Source: Flavobacterium silvaticum (lineage in GTDB: Bacteria > Bacteroidota > Bacteroidia > Flavobacteriales > Flavobacteriaceae). Taken from it: a stretch of 64,000 nt of DNA. This document shows positions 17,171 to 26,580 of the stretch, one piece after another. Location: assembly GCF_012911565.1 (NCBI RefSeq), contig NZ_JAAMPU010000096.1, positions 1 to 64,000 of the forward strand. The letters are read 5' to 3'. The translations under genes and the position numbers were made by a program. Each line of letters begins with the position of its first letter. Within the stretch, counting starts at the first letter, position 1. The notes below the pieces were generated by a model. It did not search any database and was not told where the DNA came from. It saw only the letters and a list, made by a program, of their open reading frames with translations.

Positions 17171-17652
17171 CTTCAAATATCCATTAATCGATGGAAGGGT
17201 TTTCAAACTAATTTTCCTTTGAATGAGCTTTTAACATTTGGTACATTTTTTATGTACTTATTGTGTCGCTGAGATTTGTAATTTGCAACCGGGGAGGGGC
17301 CAATGCTGTTCCCTACAAAATCTGAAAATAGGTTTGTTACATTTTTTATTACACTTCGTTCCATACAGTTCGGCTACGCCTCGGGTTATGTACCAATTAG
17401 CTTCGCTCAGTTCGGCTAAAGCCTCCGGGTGTTAAATTTTTACATTCTGGTTTTTGCTCATTTCAATTCTGACTTTTTCTAACGATACTTCCGAACAACC
17501 AATTTTCGATCTTTTCCGTCTTTCCTGACTTTCCTGACTTTCCTGACTTTAAGACTTATATTCTTTCCCGACGCCTATCTGCACTTCCGATTTCCCGAAC
17601 CACGAACTTCCGATCTTTCCAGACTTCTAACCACACTTCCAATCTTTTTCCT
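17171..17652 (+). other. Gene-free region upstream of guaB with pyrimidine-rich repeats
   Basis: No credible gene. The left part carries degraded-looking sequence (for example GTTCGGCTACGCCTCGGG at ~17367). From about 17465 to 17650 the plus strand is strongly pyrimidine-rich. It holds 3.4 copies of the 9-mer CTTTCCTGA (17520-17550) and several ACTTCCGAA/ACTTCCGAT repeats. No known riboswitch was recognised. Confidence 0.5.
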
Positions 17653-17660
17653 TACATTTG
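17653..17660 (+). promoter_or_regulatory. -7 promoter box for guaB
   Basis: TACATTTG fits TAnnTTTG, 30 bp before the guaB ATG. Confidence 0.55.
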
Positions 17661-17690
17661 CACGCAATTTAACCACAACAGTTAATTGCA

Positions 17691-19163
17691 ATGAATGCAC
17701 ACACTTCCAAGATCATCGGTGAAGGATTGACTTACGATGATGTTCTCCTGGTTCCCAATTATTCCTCTGTACTTCCGCGCGAAGTATCCATAAAATCCAA
17801 ATTTTCACGCAATATCGAGCTCAATGTCCCAATCGTTTCGGCGGCTATGGACACGGTCACAGAAAGTGCCATGGCAATCGCAATGGCACAGGAAGGCGGA
17901 ATCGGCGTACTTCACAAGAACATGACCATCGACCAACAGGCTGCGAAAGTCCGCAAGGTAAAGCGTGCCGAAAGCGGGATGATCATCGATCCGGTGACGC
18001 TTCCATTGACTTCGACGGTTGCCGATGCCAAAGCCGCGATGAAGGAATTCGGGATCGGCGGTATTCCGGTTGTCGATGAAAGCCAGAAACTCAAAGGGAT
18101 CGTTACCAACCGCGACCTGCGTTTCGAAAAGAACCTGTCTCGCCCAATCGTTGAGGTAATGACATCTGAAAACCTCATAACGGCTGCCGAAGGTACCTCC
18201 TTGCAAGAAGCCGAGGTAATCCTGCAAGGCCACAAAATCGAGAAACTTCCGGTCATCAATTCGAATAATGAACTTGTCGGGTTGATTACATTCCGCGATA
18301 TCACAAAACTTACGCAGAAGCCAATTGCCAACAAAGACAGCTTCGGGCGTTTGCGCGTTGCAGCTGCTATTGGAGTTACAGGCGATGCTGTAGACAGAGC
18401 AGAAGCGTTGGTAAATGCCGGTGTAGATGCTATTGTTATAGATACGGCTCACGGGCATACCGCAGGTGTTGTCGGGATTTTAAAAGAAGTCAAGTCGCGT
18501 TTCCCAAAAGTAGATGTGATTGTCGGAAATATCGCCACTCCTGAAGCTGCAAAATATCTTGCCGAAAATGGTGCCGATGCGGTAAAAGTAGGAATCGGTC
18601 CAGGTTCTATCTGTACCACACGTGTCGTTGCGGGTGTTGGGTTTCCGCAGTTTTCCGCAGTATTGGAAGTAGCTGCAGCCCTTAGAGGTAGCGGTGTTCC
18701 GGTTATTGCCGATGGCGGTATCCGTTATACAGGCGACATTCCAAAGGCAATTGCCGCGGGAGCAGATTCCGTAATGATGGGATCGCTGCTTGCAGGTACA
18801 AAGGAATCTCCGGGTGAAACCATCATTTTTGAAGGACGTAAGTTCAAGTCATATCGTGGAATGGGTTCGGTGGAGGCCATGAAAGAAGGATCAAAAGACC
18901 GCTATTTCCAGGATGTGGAAGACGACATCAAGAAATTGGTTCCGGAAGGAATCGTCGGCCGTGTTCCCTATAAAGGCGAACTCAATGAAAGCATGCAGCA
19001 ATTCATTGGCGGTCTCAGGGCCGGAATGGGTTATTGTGGTGCGAAAGATGTTCCGACGTTACAGGAAACCGGACGTTTTGTTCGGATTACTTCAAGCGGA
19101 ATAACAGAAAGCCATCCGCATAATGTGACTATTACCAAGGAAGCACCGAATTATTCGAGGTAG
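17691..19163 (+). CDS. guaB: IMP dehydrogenase
   Basis: 490 residues. Converts IMP to XMP with NAD, the committed step toward GMP. Domain order is an N-terminal barrel part ([27 protein letters not shown]), a tandem CBS insert at about residues 95-210, and the rest of the barrel with the catalytic loop [11 protein letters not shown] (Cys308), [10 protein letters not shown] and the flap SYRGMGS. Full family length. It is preceded by a -7 box and followed by a structured element and a strong terminator, so it is probably monocistronic. Confidence 0.97.
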   Translation: MNAHTSKIIGEGLTYDDVLLVPNYSSVLPREVSIKSKFSRNIELNVPIVSAAMDTVTESAMAIAMAQEGGIGVLHKNMTIDQQAAKVRKVKRAESGMIIDPVTLPLTSTVADAKAAMKEFGIGGIPVVDESQKLKGIVTNRDLRFEKNLSRPIVEVMTSENLITAAEGTSLQEAEVILQGHKIEKLPVINSNNELVGLITFRDITKLTQKPIANKDSFGRLRVAAAIGVTGDAVDRAEALVNAGVDAIVIDTAHGHTAGVVGILKEVKSRFPKVDVIVGNIATPEAAKYLAENGADAVKVGIGPGSICTTRVVAGVGFPQFSAVLEVAAALRGSGVPVIADGGIRYTGDIPKAIAAGADSVMMGSLLAGTKESPGETIIFEGRKFKSYRGMGSVEAMKEGSKDRYFQDVEDDIKKLVPEGIVGRVPYKGELNESMQQFIGGLRAGMGYCGAKDVPTLQETGRFVRITSSGITESHPHNVTITKEAPNYSR

Positions 19164-19164
19164 G

Positions 19165-19236
19165 GCCGAGCGTTAAAAAAATGTCCAGTAGACATTTTTA
19201 GCGAAGGAGCCTGGAGGCGCGTCGGGGCTTGTTAAA
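19165..19236 (+). repeat. Hairpin-bearing element after guaB
   Basis: A perfect 9-bp stem AAAAATGTC/GACATTTTT (19177-19185 and 19191-19199) is flanked by GCGTTA and TAGCG that extend the pairing with bulges. GGGCCGAG and GTCGGGGC lie outside it. It sits directly after the guaB stop, ahead of the intrinsic terminator. Confidence 0.45.
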
Positions 19237-19247
19237 ATTGAATAATT

Positions 19248-19272
19248 GCGGCTCTTTGGGGCCGCTTTTTTA
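19248..19272 (+). terminator. Rho-independent terminator of guaB
   Basis: GCGGCTC-TTTG-GGGCCGC stem (one G-T pair) followed by six T. Confidence 0.8.
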
Positions 19273-19317
19273 TGAAGTTAAAAAGCTATTTATTAAGTTT
19301 GGTAACAATCCAAAGAT

Positions 19318-19680
19318 ATGCAACACCGCGCCAAATCAATCCGACCGTTTATAGGAGCAGACAATTTTGAACTTTCCCGCAATTTCTACACAGATATTGG
19401 ATTCGAAGAAACGGTTTTAGACAAAGGTTTTTCTGTCTTCAAATCCGGAAATCTTGCTTTTTATCTTCAGGATGCAAGTGTACGCGACTGGATTGACAAC
19501 ACCATGATTTTTATGGAAGTCGAAGATGTCCGGCAATTCTGGGATGATTTACAAAAACTCGGACTTCCTTCAAAATATCCTTCGGTACGACTGGTTCCTG
19601 TTCGTGAAGAATCATGGGGACGTGAATGTTTCGTCCATGATCCTTCAGGGATTTTATGGCACTTTGGAGAGTTTTTCTAA
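19318..19680 (+). CDS. VOC-superfamily (glyoxalase/bleomycin-resistance-like) protein
   Basis: 120 residues with the beta-alpha-beta-beta-beta VOC layout: IRPFIGADNFELSRNFYTDIGF at the start, FMEVEDV in the middle and ECFVHDPSGILWHFGEFF at the end. Such small single-module proteins dimerise to form a metal or ligand site. Substrate unknown. Stands alone, with no adjacent partner on its strand. Confidence 0.82.
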   Translation: MQHRAKSIRPFIGADNFELSRNFYTDIGFEETVLDKGFSVFKSGNLAFYLQDASVRDWIDNTMIFMEVEDVRQFWDDLQKLGLPSKYPSVRLVPVREESWGRECFVHDPSGILWHFGEFF

Positions 19681-19709
19681 AGCCTTTTTGCTTTTTCGCC
19701 TAGTTAGGT

Positions 19710-21938
19710 TCAATCCGAAAAACGCAGATTACCTAATAATTTCTTATCGCCCACAATCCATAAAATATCATTCTGTTCGAGGATCAAATGCGAATCCGGA
19801 TTCAGTATGCGATTGCCGCCTCGTTCCACGCCAACCACAAGTCCTTTGGTCTTTTCGCGTATCTGTGATTGCCTGATGCTTTTTCCGGCAAATTCAGTAC
19901 GCCCGATTTCAAACTGCTGGAGTACAATTTCAGAATTGGAATTATCCGATGTCGCGCCAATTTCATTTCGTTCCAGGTATTTCTTGAATTCATCTACCTG
20001 TTCATCTGTCCCAATCACGCAAATTTCATCACCTGGAAATAACCGTTCGTTTCGTGCCGGAATATTGATGGTCACTTCGCCACGTTTGATGAATGCGATG
20101 TTGACGCCCATCTGTTCCCGAAACTGTAGTTCCTCTAACGTATGCCCGGCAATGTTCGATTCGCGTGAAATATCGAACAGCGTCATATGTCCTTCCCAAG
20201 GTGTCAAGTCGCTGCGCTGGCGTTTCATTTTGATGATTTCGCGTGCGTTGAGGTTATTCAGGAAGCGGGTTTCGATACGATGGTATTGCTTGTTGAGTTT
20301 TTTCGGGAAGATGGAATACACGATGATACACGCACAAAAAGCCAGGAAAGCGATTTCTGCCGAAAAGAAATTGTCAAGCAGAAATCCGATGTAAAACAAC
20401 GCCAATACAAATCGGAACAGCACCATCATTACGATCGGCCCGCGATACCGTCGTTCAGCCATCAATTGTGTCACCTGTTCCACCGCGACGCGACGTAAGG
20501 ACAAAGCCCAGAAAAAAGGTGCCAACGCAGCTAATGTCACAAAAGCCGCCAATGCATGCCCGAATCCGTAATGGTCCACAATCGGAAGGAAGAAATTACG
20601 AGAAAGTAAAATTCCGCCAATAATGATGACCGAATGCAAAACTACCTGAAGAATATAAGCCCGAAGCACGATTTGCCAGTTGCTAGCCGATTTGATCGAT
20701 TGCGCATTCGCCGAATACCGTTCGATGCGTTTGAGCCATTTTCTCGGCAATATGCGGCCCAGGTATTCGGCCATAGGTGTAGACCATTTCACCATAAAAG
20801 GAGTGGTGAAAGTAGTGATTGCCGATACCGCGACCACAATCGGATATAAAAATTTACTCGTCACATGAAGTGAACTTCCCAGCGTGGCGATTATAAACGA
20901 GAATTCCCCAATCTGGGAAAGGCTCATTCCCGTCTGTACCGATTGTCGCAACGGTTGGCCCGAAAGCAACGCACCGAAAGTGGAAGCGATCGGTTGTCCT
21001 ATAATGACCAGAAGTGTCAGTATCCCGACAGGGACGATATGTTCGGTTAGTGTATTCGGATCGATAAGCATCCCGACAGATACAAAAAATACGGCGGCGA
21101 ATAGATCCTTTACGGGTTTGACCAAATGCTCGATGTGTTCGGCCTGTGTCGTTTCTGCAATGATAGAACCCATGATGAACGCACCAAGGGCAGGAGAAAA
21201 TCCGGCTCCCGAAGCCAGTATTACCATGACCAGGCAAAGCGCTATCGAAATGATAAGCAGCATTTCGTCCGTCAACAGGTTTTTGGCCCGCTTGAGCAAC
21301 GTCGGGATAAAGAAAATACCGCACACGAACCACAACGTCAGGAAAAACAGTAGTTTGAGTACGCTCATAAGCAATTCCATTCCGGAGAATTGGTTACTCA
21401 CGGCAACGGTAGACAGCAATACCATCATCAAAATCGCCACGATGTCCTGGACAATGAGCGACCCGATTACAATCCCGGCGAAACGTTTTGCTTTTACGCC
21501 CAATTCGTCGAAAGTTTTTAAAATGATTGTGGTGGAAGAAACCGAAACAATCACACCTAAAAAGATACTGTCCATCGAACTCCACCCCATAAGACGTCCG
21601 GTTCCATAGCCGAAACATGTCATGAGCAGAATCTGTGTTACGGCCGTAATCGAAGCCGTTCCACCAACCTTCATCAATTTCCGGAAACTGAATTCGAGTC
21701 CGAGGCTGAATAACAAAAAGATAATCCCAATCTGCGCCCAGACCTCCACGCTGTGCATGTCCTTGACCGATGGAAAAAAGTCGAAATGGTTTCCTGCCAA
21801 AAAACCTGCAATAAGATAACCGAGCACCAAAGGCTGCTTGATCATGCGGAACAACAACACGGCAATTGCGGCCGTCATCAGGATTAGTCCCAGATCGGAG
21901 ATAAGTGGGTAGAGTTGCTGGGTGGTTTCGGCAGCCAA
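19710..21938 (-). CDS. CPA2-family monovalent cation:proton antiporter (KefB-like)
   Basis: 742 residues. The first ~400 form a 12-helix Na+/H+ exchanger domain (VLGYLIAGFLAG, FLLFSLGLEFS, GFSPALGAFIMG). A few extra hydrophobic helices follow at about 430-560. The cytoplasmic tail has two RCK_C/TrkA-C modules (about residues 600-670 and 690-742, FPGDEICVIGTDEQ and LEQNDILWIVGD). The NAD-binding RCK_N half typical of KefB/KefC is not evident; instead the helices intervene. It probably exchanges K+ or Na+ for protons under control of a ligand bound by the RCK_C pair. It is a single gene. Confidence 0.85.
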   Translation of the reverse strand: MAAETTQQLYPLISDLGLILMTAAIAVLLFRMIKQPLVLGYLIAGFLAGNHFDFFPSVKDMHSVEVWAQIGIIFLLFSLGLEFSFRKLMKVGGTASITAVTQILLMTCFGYGTGRLMGWSSMDSIFLGVIVSVSSTTIILKTFDELGVKAKRFAGIVIGSLIVQDIVAILMMVLLSTVAVSNQFSGMELLMSVLKLLFFLTLWFVCGIFFIPTLLKRAKNLLTDEMLLIISIALCLVMVILASGAGFSPALGAFIMGSIIAETTQAEHIEHLVKPVKDLFAAVFFVSVGMLIDPNTLTEHIVPVGILTLLVIIGQPIASTFGALLSGQPLRQSVQTGMSLSQIGEFSFIIATLGSSLHVTSKFLYPIVVAVSAITTFTTPFMVKWSTPMAEYLGRILPRKWLKRIERYSANAQSIKSASNWQIVLRAYILQVVLHSVIIIGGILLSRNFFLPIVDHYGFGHALAAFVTLAALAPFFWALSLRRVAVEQVTQLMAERRYRGPIVMMVLFRFVLALFYIGFLLDNFFSAEIAFLAFCACIIVYSIFPKKLNKQYHRIETRFLNNLNAREIIKMKRQRSDLTPWEGHMTLFDISRESNIAGHTLEELQFREQMGVNIAFIKRGEVTINIPARNERLFPGDEICVIGTDEQVDEFKKYLERNEIGATSDNSNSEIVLQQFEIGRTEFAGKSIRQSQIREKTKGLVVGVERGGNRILNPDSHLILEQNDILWIVGDKKLLGNLRFSD

Positions 21939-22050
21939 TTGGAGGATGTTTTTTGTTTATTTGATGATTCGTCAATGCGAAAAGTGAAACCGTAAGATAG
22001 TACTTTCGGCCAATAGCGAAAAACGATCTGGGTTAAAGATTTGTTTTTTT

Positions 22051-22193
22051 TGGAGCTGATCCCGCTGACACGCTTTAAGCTTTTTCAATCCCGCTTGTTT
22101 TGCAGGCACAAAAAAGGGCTTCTGTTGTCGCCTTTTTTGAGCGGCAAAACTATCGCGTTATTTTCAAAAGGCTTTACGCTTGCATCGGGGCTA
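22051..22193 (-). repeat. Dispersed structured element, copy 3, fused to the purB stop codon
   Basis: On the minus strand it starts TAGCCCCGATG, has the core AAGGCGACAACAGAAGCCC, and ends GTCAGCGGGATCAGCTCC. Its first three bases are the purB TAG stop codon, so it forms the immediate 3' end of the purB transcript. Confidence 0.6.
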
Positions 22194-23537
22194 TATCCCG
22201 GTGTAGTTTGCAGGCGTGATTTTCAAAAGTTCCTGCTTGATTTCGTCAGTTACATCAAGCGTTTCGATGAATCCGTGGATCGCATTTTTGTCAATCGCAG
22301 TGTTAGTCCGCGTCAGGCCTTTGAGGGCTTCGTAAGGGTTCGGATAGCCTTCGCGTCTCAGGATGGTTTGGATCGCTTCGGCCACGACGGCCCAGTTTTT
22401 TTCGAGGTCTTCGGCAAATTTGGATTCGTTAAGCAATAGTTTGTTCAGGCCTTTGAGTGTAGCCTCAAAAGCGATTATCGTATGCCCGAACGGAACACCG
22501 ATGTTTCTTAAAACCGTACTGTCTGTCAAATCGCGTTGCAACCTTGAGATAGGAAGTTTGGCCGAAAGATGCTCGAACAAGGCGTTAGCGATTCCTAAAT
22601 TGCCTTCGGAATTCTCAAAATCAATCGGGTTCACTTTATGTGGCATGGCCGATGAACCGATTTCCCCGGCCTTGATTTTCTGTTTGAAATAATCCATCGA
22701 CACATATGTCCAGATGTCGCGGTCCAGATCGATCAATATGGTGTTGATTCGTTTCAATGCATCGAAAAAGCCTGCGAAATGATCGTAATGCTCAATTTGT
22801 GTCGTCGGGAACGAATGCTGCAACCCAAGTCTTTTCTCAACGAAATCTGTCCCGAACTGTTGCCATGAAATTTGAGGATACGCCACATGATGCGCATTGA
22901 AATTCCCCGTCGCCCCACCGAATTTGGCCGCGAAAGGCACATTGAAAAGCTGTCTTAATTGTTCTTCGAGCCGTTGGACGAACACCGCGATTTCCTTGCC
23001 CAATCGGGTAGGGGAAGCCGGTTGTCCGTGCGTGCGTGCAAGCATCGGGATATCCTTCCATTCTACACTCAGTTCTTTTAATTTGGCAATGACGGCAATC
23101 AACGATTTTAGATATACGTTCTCAAAAGCTTCTTTGGTGGAAAGTGGAATCGCAGTATTGTTTATGTCTTGTGATGTCAGCCCGAAATGGATGAATTCCT
23201 TGAAATCTGCCAACCCCAGTTTATCGAATTCGGCCTTGATGAAATATTCGACTGCCTTGACATCGTGGTTCGTAGTCTTTTCGATTTCCTTGATGGCAAG
23301 TGCATCGTCGGTACTGAAATTTTCATAAATGCGACGAAGCTGCGGAAAAACGGCCTGACTCACATTGTTTAATTGAGGCAACGGCAACTCGCACAACGCG
23401 ATAAAATACTCGACCTCGACAAGCACGCGGTATCTGATAAGCGCTTCTTCTGAAAAATAAGGAGCGAGCGAATAGGTTTTGTTCCTGTAGCGTCCGTCGA
23501 TAGGTGAAATGGCGTTGAGTTCAGAGAGTTGTTGCAT
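22191..23537 (-). CDS. purB: Adenylosuccinate lyase
   Basis: 448 residues from the ATG at 23537. Cleaves SAICAR and adenylosuccinate in purine synthesis, releasing fumarate. Motifs are LNAISPIDGRY at the start, GLTSQDINNTA, ARTHGQPASPT and the fumarase/aspartase signature SSAMPHKVNPIDFENSEGN. An in-frame TTG eight codons upstream (23561) lies inside the -7 box and is not a start. The stop codon TAG is the first three bases of a dispersed structured element. Confidence 0.96.
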   Translation of the reverse strand: MQQLSELNAISPIDGRYRNKTYSLAPYFSEEALIRYRVLVEVEYFIALCELPLPQLNNVSQAVFPQLRRIYENFSTDDALAIKEIEKTTNHDVKAVEYFIKAEFDKLGLADFKEFIHFGLTSQDINNTAIPLSTKEAFENVYLKSLIAVIAKLKELSVEWKDIPMLARTHGQPASPTRLGKEIAVFVQRLEEQLRQLFNVPFAAKFGGATGNFNAHHVAYPQISWQQFGTDFVEKRLGLQHSFPTTQIEHYDHFAGFFDALKRINTILIDLDRDIWTYVSMDYFKQKIKAGEIGSSAMPHKVNPIDFENSEGNLGIANALFEHLSAKLPISRLQRDLTDSTVLRNIGVPFGHTIIAFEATLKGLNKLLLNESKFAEDLEKNWAVVAEAIQTILRREGYPNPYEALKGLTRTNTAIDKNAIHGFIETLDVTDEIKQELLKITPANYTGI

Positions 23538-23558
23538 TGTCGTGATTTTAGAGAAATG

Positions 23559-23566
23559 CAAAGATA
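23559..23566 (-). promoter_or_regulatory. -7 promoter box for purB
   Basis: TATCTTTG on the minus strand, 21 bp before the ATG at 23537; it decides the start by excluding the upstream TTG. Confidence 0.6.
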
Positions 23567-23605
23567 GGTTTTAGGGCTGTATCTAAAAAGCCTGGTAGCT
23601 GTCTT

Positions 23606-25345
23606 TTATTCCTTTCTTTCCCCAATCTGCTGACGCCACAACGCGTAATACAATCCTTTTGCGTCAAGAAGCTCATCATGTGTACCGTGTTCGGTAATCT
23701 GGCCTTTTTCAAGTACGTAAATTGTATCAGCGTGCATGATGGTCGAAAGCCGGTGCGCGATCAAAACTGTAATCTGTTGGCGGTTATCGCTGAGTTCGCG
23801 TATGGTTTGCGTAATTTGTTCTTCAGTTATTGAATCGAGTGCCGATGTCGCTTCGTCAAAAATGAGAAGCCTCGGATTCCGAAGCAATGCACGTGCAATT
23901 GACAATCGCTGTTTTTCACCTCCCGACAGTTTGCGTCCGCCTTCACCTAAAATGGTATCGAGGCCGTCTGGCGCATTCTGCAGTATGGTCATCGCCGATG
24001 CATTTTCCATAGCCGAAAGCATCTCCGCTTGGGTGGCATCTGGTTTTACGAACAACAGGTTTTCACGTATCGTCCCGAAAAACAATTGCGTATCCTGGGT
24101 TACGAAACCCATTTGTCGCCGGATTCGGTTGTATCGCAGTTCTTTTATGGAAACGCCGTCGTATAAGATGTCGCCTTCAACTGGTCGGTACAATCCGACA
24201 AGTAATTTTACGAGCGTAGATTTTCCGGAACCTGACGGCCCCACAAAGGCAATCGTATCGCCCAATTTTGCTTTGAAAGAAATATTCCGGATGGCATCGG
24301 TCGAAGCGTTGCGGTGCCTGAAAACCACATTGGAAAATTCCAGTTCCGATATCGGCCCGCTGTCGACCCAATCTTTCGGGCTGTATTCAACCGGTTTTTC
24401 AAGGATGTCGTTGAGCATCGACAGCGCTGTTTCCGCTTCGCGCCAGGAAACGATGATGTTGCCCAAATCCTGTAACGGACCGATGATGGCTACAGAAATG
24501 AACTGCATTGAAATCAGCTGGCCGGCGGTGAGTACATTGCGGAAAATCAGCCACAATAAAATAAAAAGAATCGATTGCTTGAGCAGGATCAGTATGCTTC
24601 CCTGAAGGAAACCGAGCGTGCGCATCTTTTTGACCTTGGCCATTTCCGAATCGTAGATTTCACGTGTATGCAGCTTGAGCCGTTTGATTTCGGAATACGT
24701 CAGGCCGAGGCTTTTGACGAGTTCTATGTTGCGAAGGCTTTCGGTTATGGTGCCGCTCATTTGACGGTTCTGGCGCATCAGTGAACGCTGGAGCGTCTTG
24801 ATCGACCGGCTCAATAAACTCGTGATTCCGCCCAGCAATACGAATCCGACAAAAAATATCGGGATCAAAGCCCAGTGTTTGGTCACGGCGTACCACATCA
24901 AAAAACCGATGCCGACAAGCGATGAAAAAAGTACATTGATAAACGCCGTGATGAATTTTTCGGTGTCGCTTCGAACTTTGAGCAAAACCGCGAGGATCTC
25001 GCCACTTGTCTGGTCTTCGAATTCCTGGAATGGGAGCCGCAGCGTATGTTTAAGGCCTTCATTGAAAATGTCCATGCCGAAACGCTGGACAATCATTCGA
25101 AGCACATATTCTTTAAGCGAGAGGAAGATTCGTGCACCGATAGCGACCGCAAGCGCAAGGATCAGTAAGTGGATTATGCCTTTCGGGATTTGTTTCGATT
25201 CGCTGTTTTTGAGTGCATAACCGTCTACGATCTGTCCGAAAATAATCGGGTCATATAAAGCGAGGATTTGTGCAAAACCCGCAAGCAACAAGGCGAGGAA
25301 AATGTAGTTAGCGTAAGGTTTGAGGTATTTCCAGAAGAGCTTCAT
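23606..25345 (-). CDS. ABC exporter half-transporter, MsbA-like (fused TMD-NBD)
   Basis: 579 residues. An ABC transmembrane domain of six helices (about 15-315) is followed by an ATPase domain with Walker A GPSGSGKST, Q-loop FVTQDTQLFFG, signature LSGGEKQRLS, Walker B LLIFDEATSALD and the switch histidine in LIAHRLSTI. The layout is that of lipid or multidrug exporters, acting as a homodimer in the inner membrane. Substrate unknown. Single-gene unit between purB and a VOC lipoprotein. Confidence 0.88.
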   Translation of the reverse strand: MKLFWKYLKPYANYIFLALLLAGFAQILALYDPIIFGQIVDGYALKNSESKQIPKGIIHLLILALAVAIGARIFLSLKEYVLRMIVQRFGMDIFNEGLKHTLRLPFQEFEDQTSGEILAVLLKVRSDTEKFITAFINVLFSSLVGIGFLMWYAVTKHWALIPIFFVGFVLLGGITSLLSRSIKTLQRSLMRQNRQMSGTITESLRNIELVKSLGLTYSEIKRLKLHTREIYDSEMAKVKKMRTLGFLQGSILILLKQSILFILLWLIFRNVLTAGQLISMQFISVAIIGPLQDLGNIIVSWREAETALSMLNDILEKPVEYSPKDWVDSGPISELEFSNVVFRHRNASTDAIRNISFKAKLGDTIAFVGPSGSGKSTLVKLLVGLYRPVEGDILYDGVSIKELRYNRIRRQMGFVTQDTQLFFGTIRENLLFVKPDATQAEMLSAMENASAMTILQNAPDGLDTILGEGGRKLSGGEKQRLSIARALLRNPRLLIFDEATSALDSITEEQITQTIRELSDNRQQITVLIAHRLSTIMHADTIYVLEKGQITEHGTHDELLDAKGLYYALWRQQIGERKE

Positions 25346-25410
25346 TGTTGTGTGAAGATACTAAAATCACGGATCATATCGCTACTGATAAAGCTCGAAA
25401 CAGATGGAAT

Positions 25411-26004
25411 TCATTTAAGCTCAGAAAGTATCAGCTTGGTTTGCTTAAATGTATTTTTCATTGCCTTATCCCTGACTTTTGGGTCATTACTGTTAATCAG
25501 GTCAAAATATTCAACAGGAACAACCTGCCACGATAAGCCGTATTTGTCTTTGCACCAGCCGCAGGACCCTTCTTTTCCGCCGTTTGCAGTCAGGGCTTCC
25601 CAATAATAATCTACTTCTGCCTGGTCTTTACAATTGATGACGAATGAAATGGCTTCGTTGAATTTGAACAAAGGGCCGGCGGCGAGAATACTGAACTCCG
25701 TACCGGCAACTTCTATGACCGCGGTTTCAAAACTGCCCTGATCCTGGCCGTTTTCCTGAGGCGGATTTTTATACTTGCGATAGTCTTTGAGTTTGCCATT
25801 CCTGAAAATGGAAAGGTAGTAATCAGCGACTGCTTTTGCATCTTTTTCCACCCAAAGACAGGGTGTTATTTTGTGTGCAATGGAATCAGAAGCCTGACTG
25901 GATGCCTTGTCAGCTTCACCGGTCTCATTGGAATTTTGTTGTGAGTTTCCGCAACCCATTACCAGAAGTGATGCGGTAAAAAAAATGGGGATATATTTTC
26001 TCAT
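25411..26004 (-). CDS. PhnB-like VOC-fold lipoprotein
   Basis: 197 residues. The signal sequence ends in the lipobox LLVMGC, then a low-complexity Ser/Asp linker, then a PhnB-like VOC domain (ITPCLWVEKDAKAVADYYLS...GTEFSILAAGP...FKFNEAISFVINC...GGKEGSCGWCKDKYGLSWQVVP). PhnB-like domains are normally cytosolic, so the exported, anchored form is unusual. Function unknown. The secreted 130-residue gene ends 11 bp upstream, so the two form a likely operon. Confidence 0.8.
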   Translation of the reverse strand: MRKYIPIFFTASLLVMGCGNSQQNSNETGEADKASSQASDSIAHKITPCLWVEKDAKAVADYYLSIFRNGKLKDYRKYKNPPQENGQDQGSFETAVIEVAGTEFSILAAGPLFKFNEAISFVINCKDQAEVDYYWEALTANGGKEGSCGWCKDKYGLSWQVVPVEYFDLINSNDPKVRDKAMKNTFKQTKLILSELK

Positions 26005-26015
26005 CGGGATTGATA

Positions 26016-26408
26016 TTAACTTTTTAAATCACTCAGTAAAAAACGCATCGTATCTCTGCGGAAATCAAACGTGCTTTGGTTTCCGTGTGTATCGAAGGTA
26101 TCAAATCTTAAAATTAATTGTCCGGATTCCATTTTATATTTTCCGTTTCCGGTGACAATTAGTTTTAGATTTCTTTCCTTTATTTTCTGTCCTATTGGGC
26201 TCATTTGACTTTCGGGACTTGTCTTGCAATATTCTAAAAAAGTAAAGTTTCCATCGGCACTGATTTCTATAAGATCGATTGCATTGGCCTGATCATATTT
26301 GTAAGTGGAACGACAATATGTTTTTTCCGGTATTTTCTGAGCGACTGTAAAAACTGAATTTATAATCAAAGCGAAGAATATTATGCTGGGAATTGACTTC
26401 ATGTACAA
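26016..26408 (-). CDS. Secreted hypothetical protein
   Basis: 130 residues with a type I signal peptide (FTVAQ|K). The mature part is beta-rich with SADGNFTFLEYCKT and GNGKYKMESGQLILRFD, resembling small lipocalin-like or strand-repeat domains, but I do not recognise a family. It probably shares a transcript with the VOC lipoprotein 11 bp downstream. An alternative ATG lies two codons in. Confidence 0.65.
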   Translation of the reverse strand: MYMKSIPSIIFFALIINSVFTVAQKIPEKTYCRSTYKYDQANAIDLIEISADGNFTFLEYCKTSPESQMSPIGQKIKERNLKLIVTGNGKYKMESGQLILRFDTFDTHGNQSTFDFRRDTMRFLLSDLKS

Positions 26409-26580
26409 TAGATTTTAATGAATATTTCCATAAATGATTCTCATATTCAGCTGTTTATTATTCCAAACTTACAATTTTCGTCCAACAAACTTGCGTAAGG
26501 ATTTCAAAAAAATTAAAACACAATGACGTTGAAAAACCAGTTTAAAAATGGGGTTTGTCAGTGAACGACAAGAAAATGTT

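Noticed and set aside
17238-17690. Possible purine riboswitch or leader peptide before guaB
   Set aside because: No conserved riboswitch core could be seen, and the open frame at 17238-17435 crosses degraded repeat-like sequence without a promoter.
20884-21609. A 241-codon open frame antisense to the antiporter
   Set aside because: Shadow of the helix-rich exchanger domain.
23736-24605. A 289-codon open frame antisense to the ABC exporter
   Set aside because: It covers the Walker A and signature region of a clear ABC ATPase in antisense; the composition is not protein-like.
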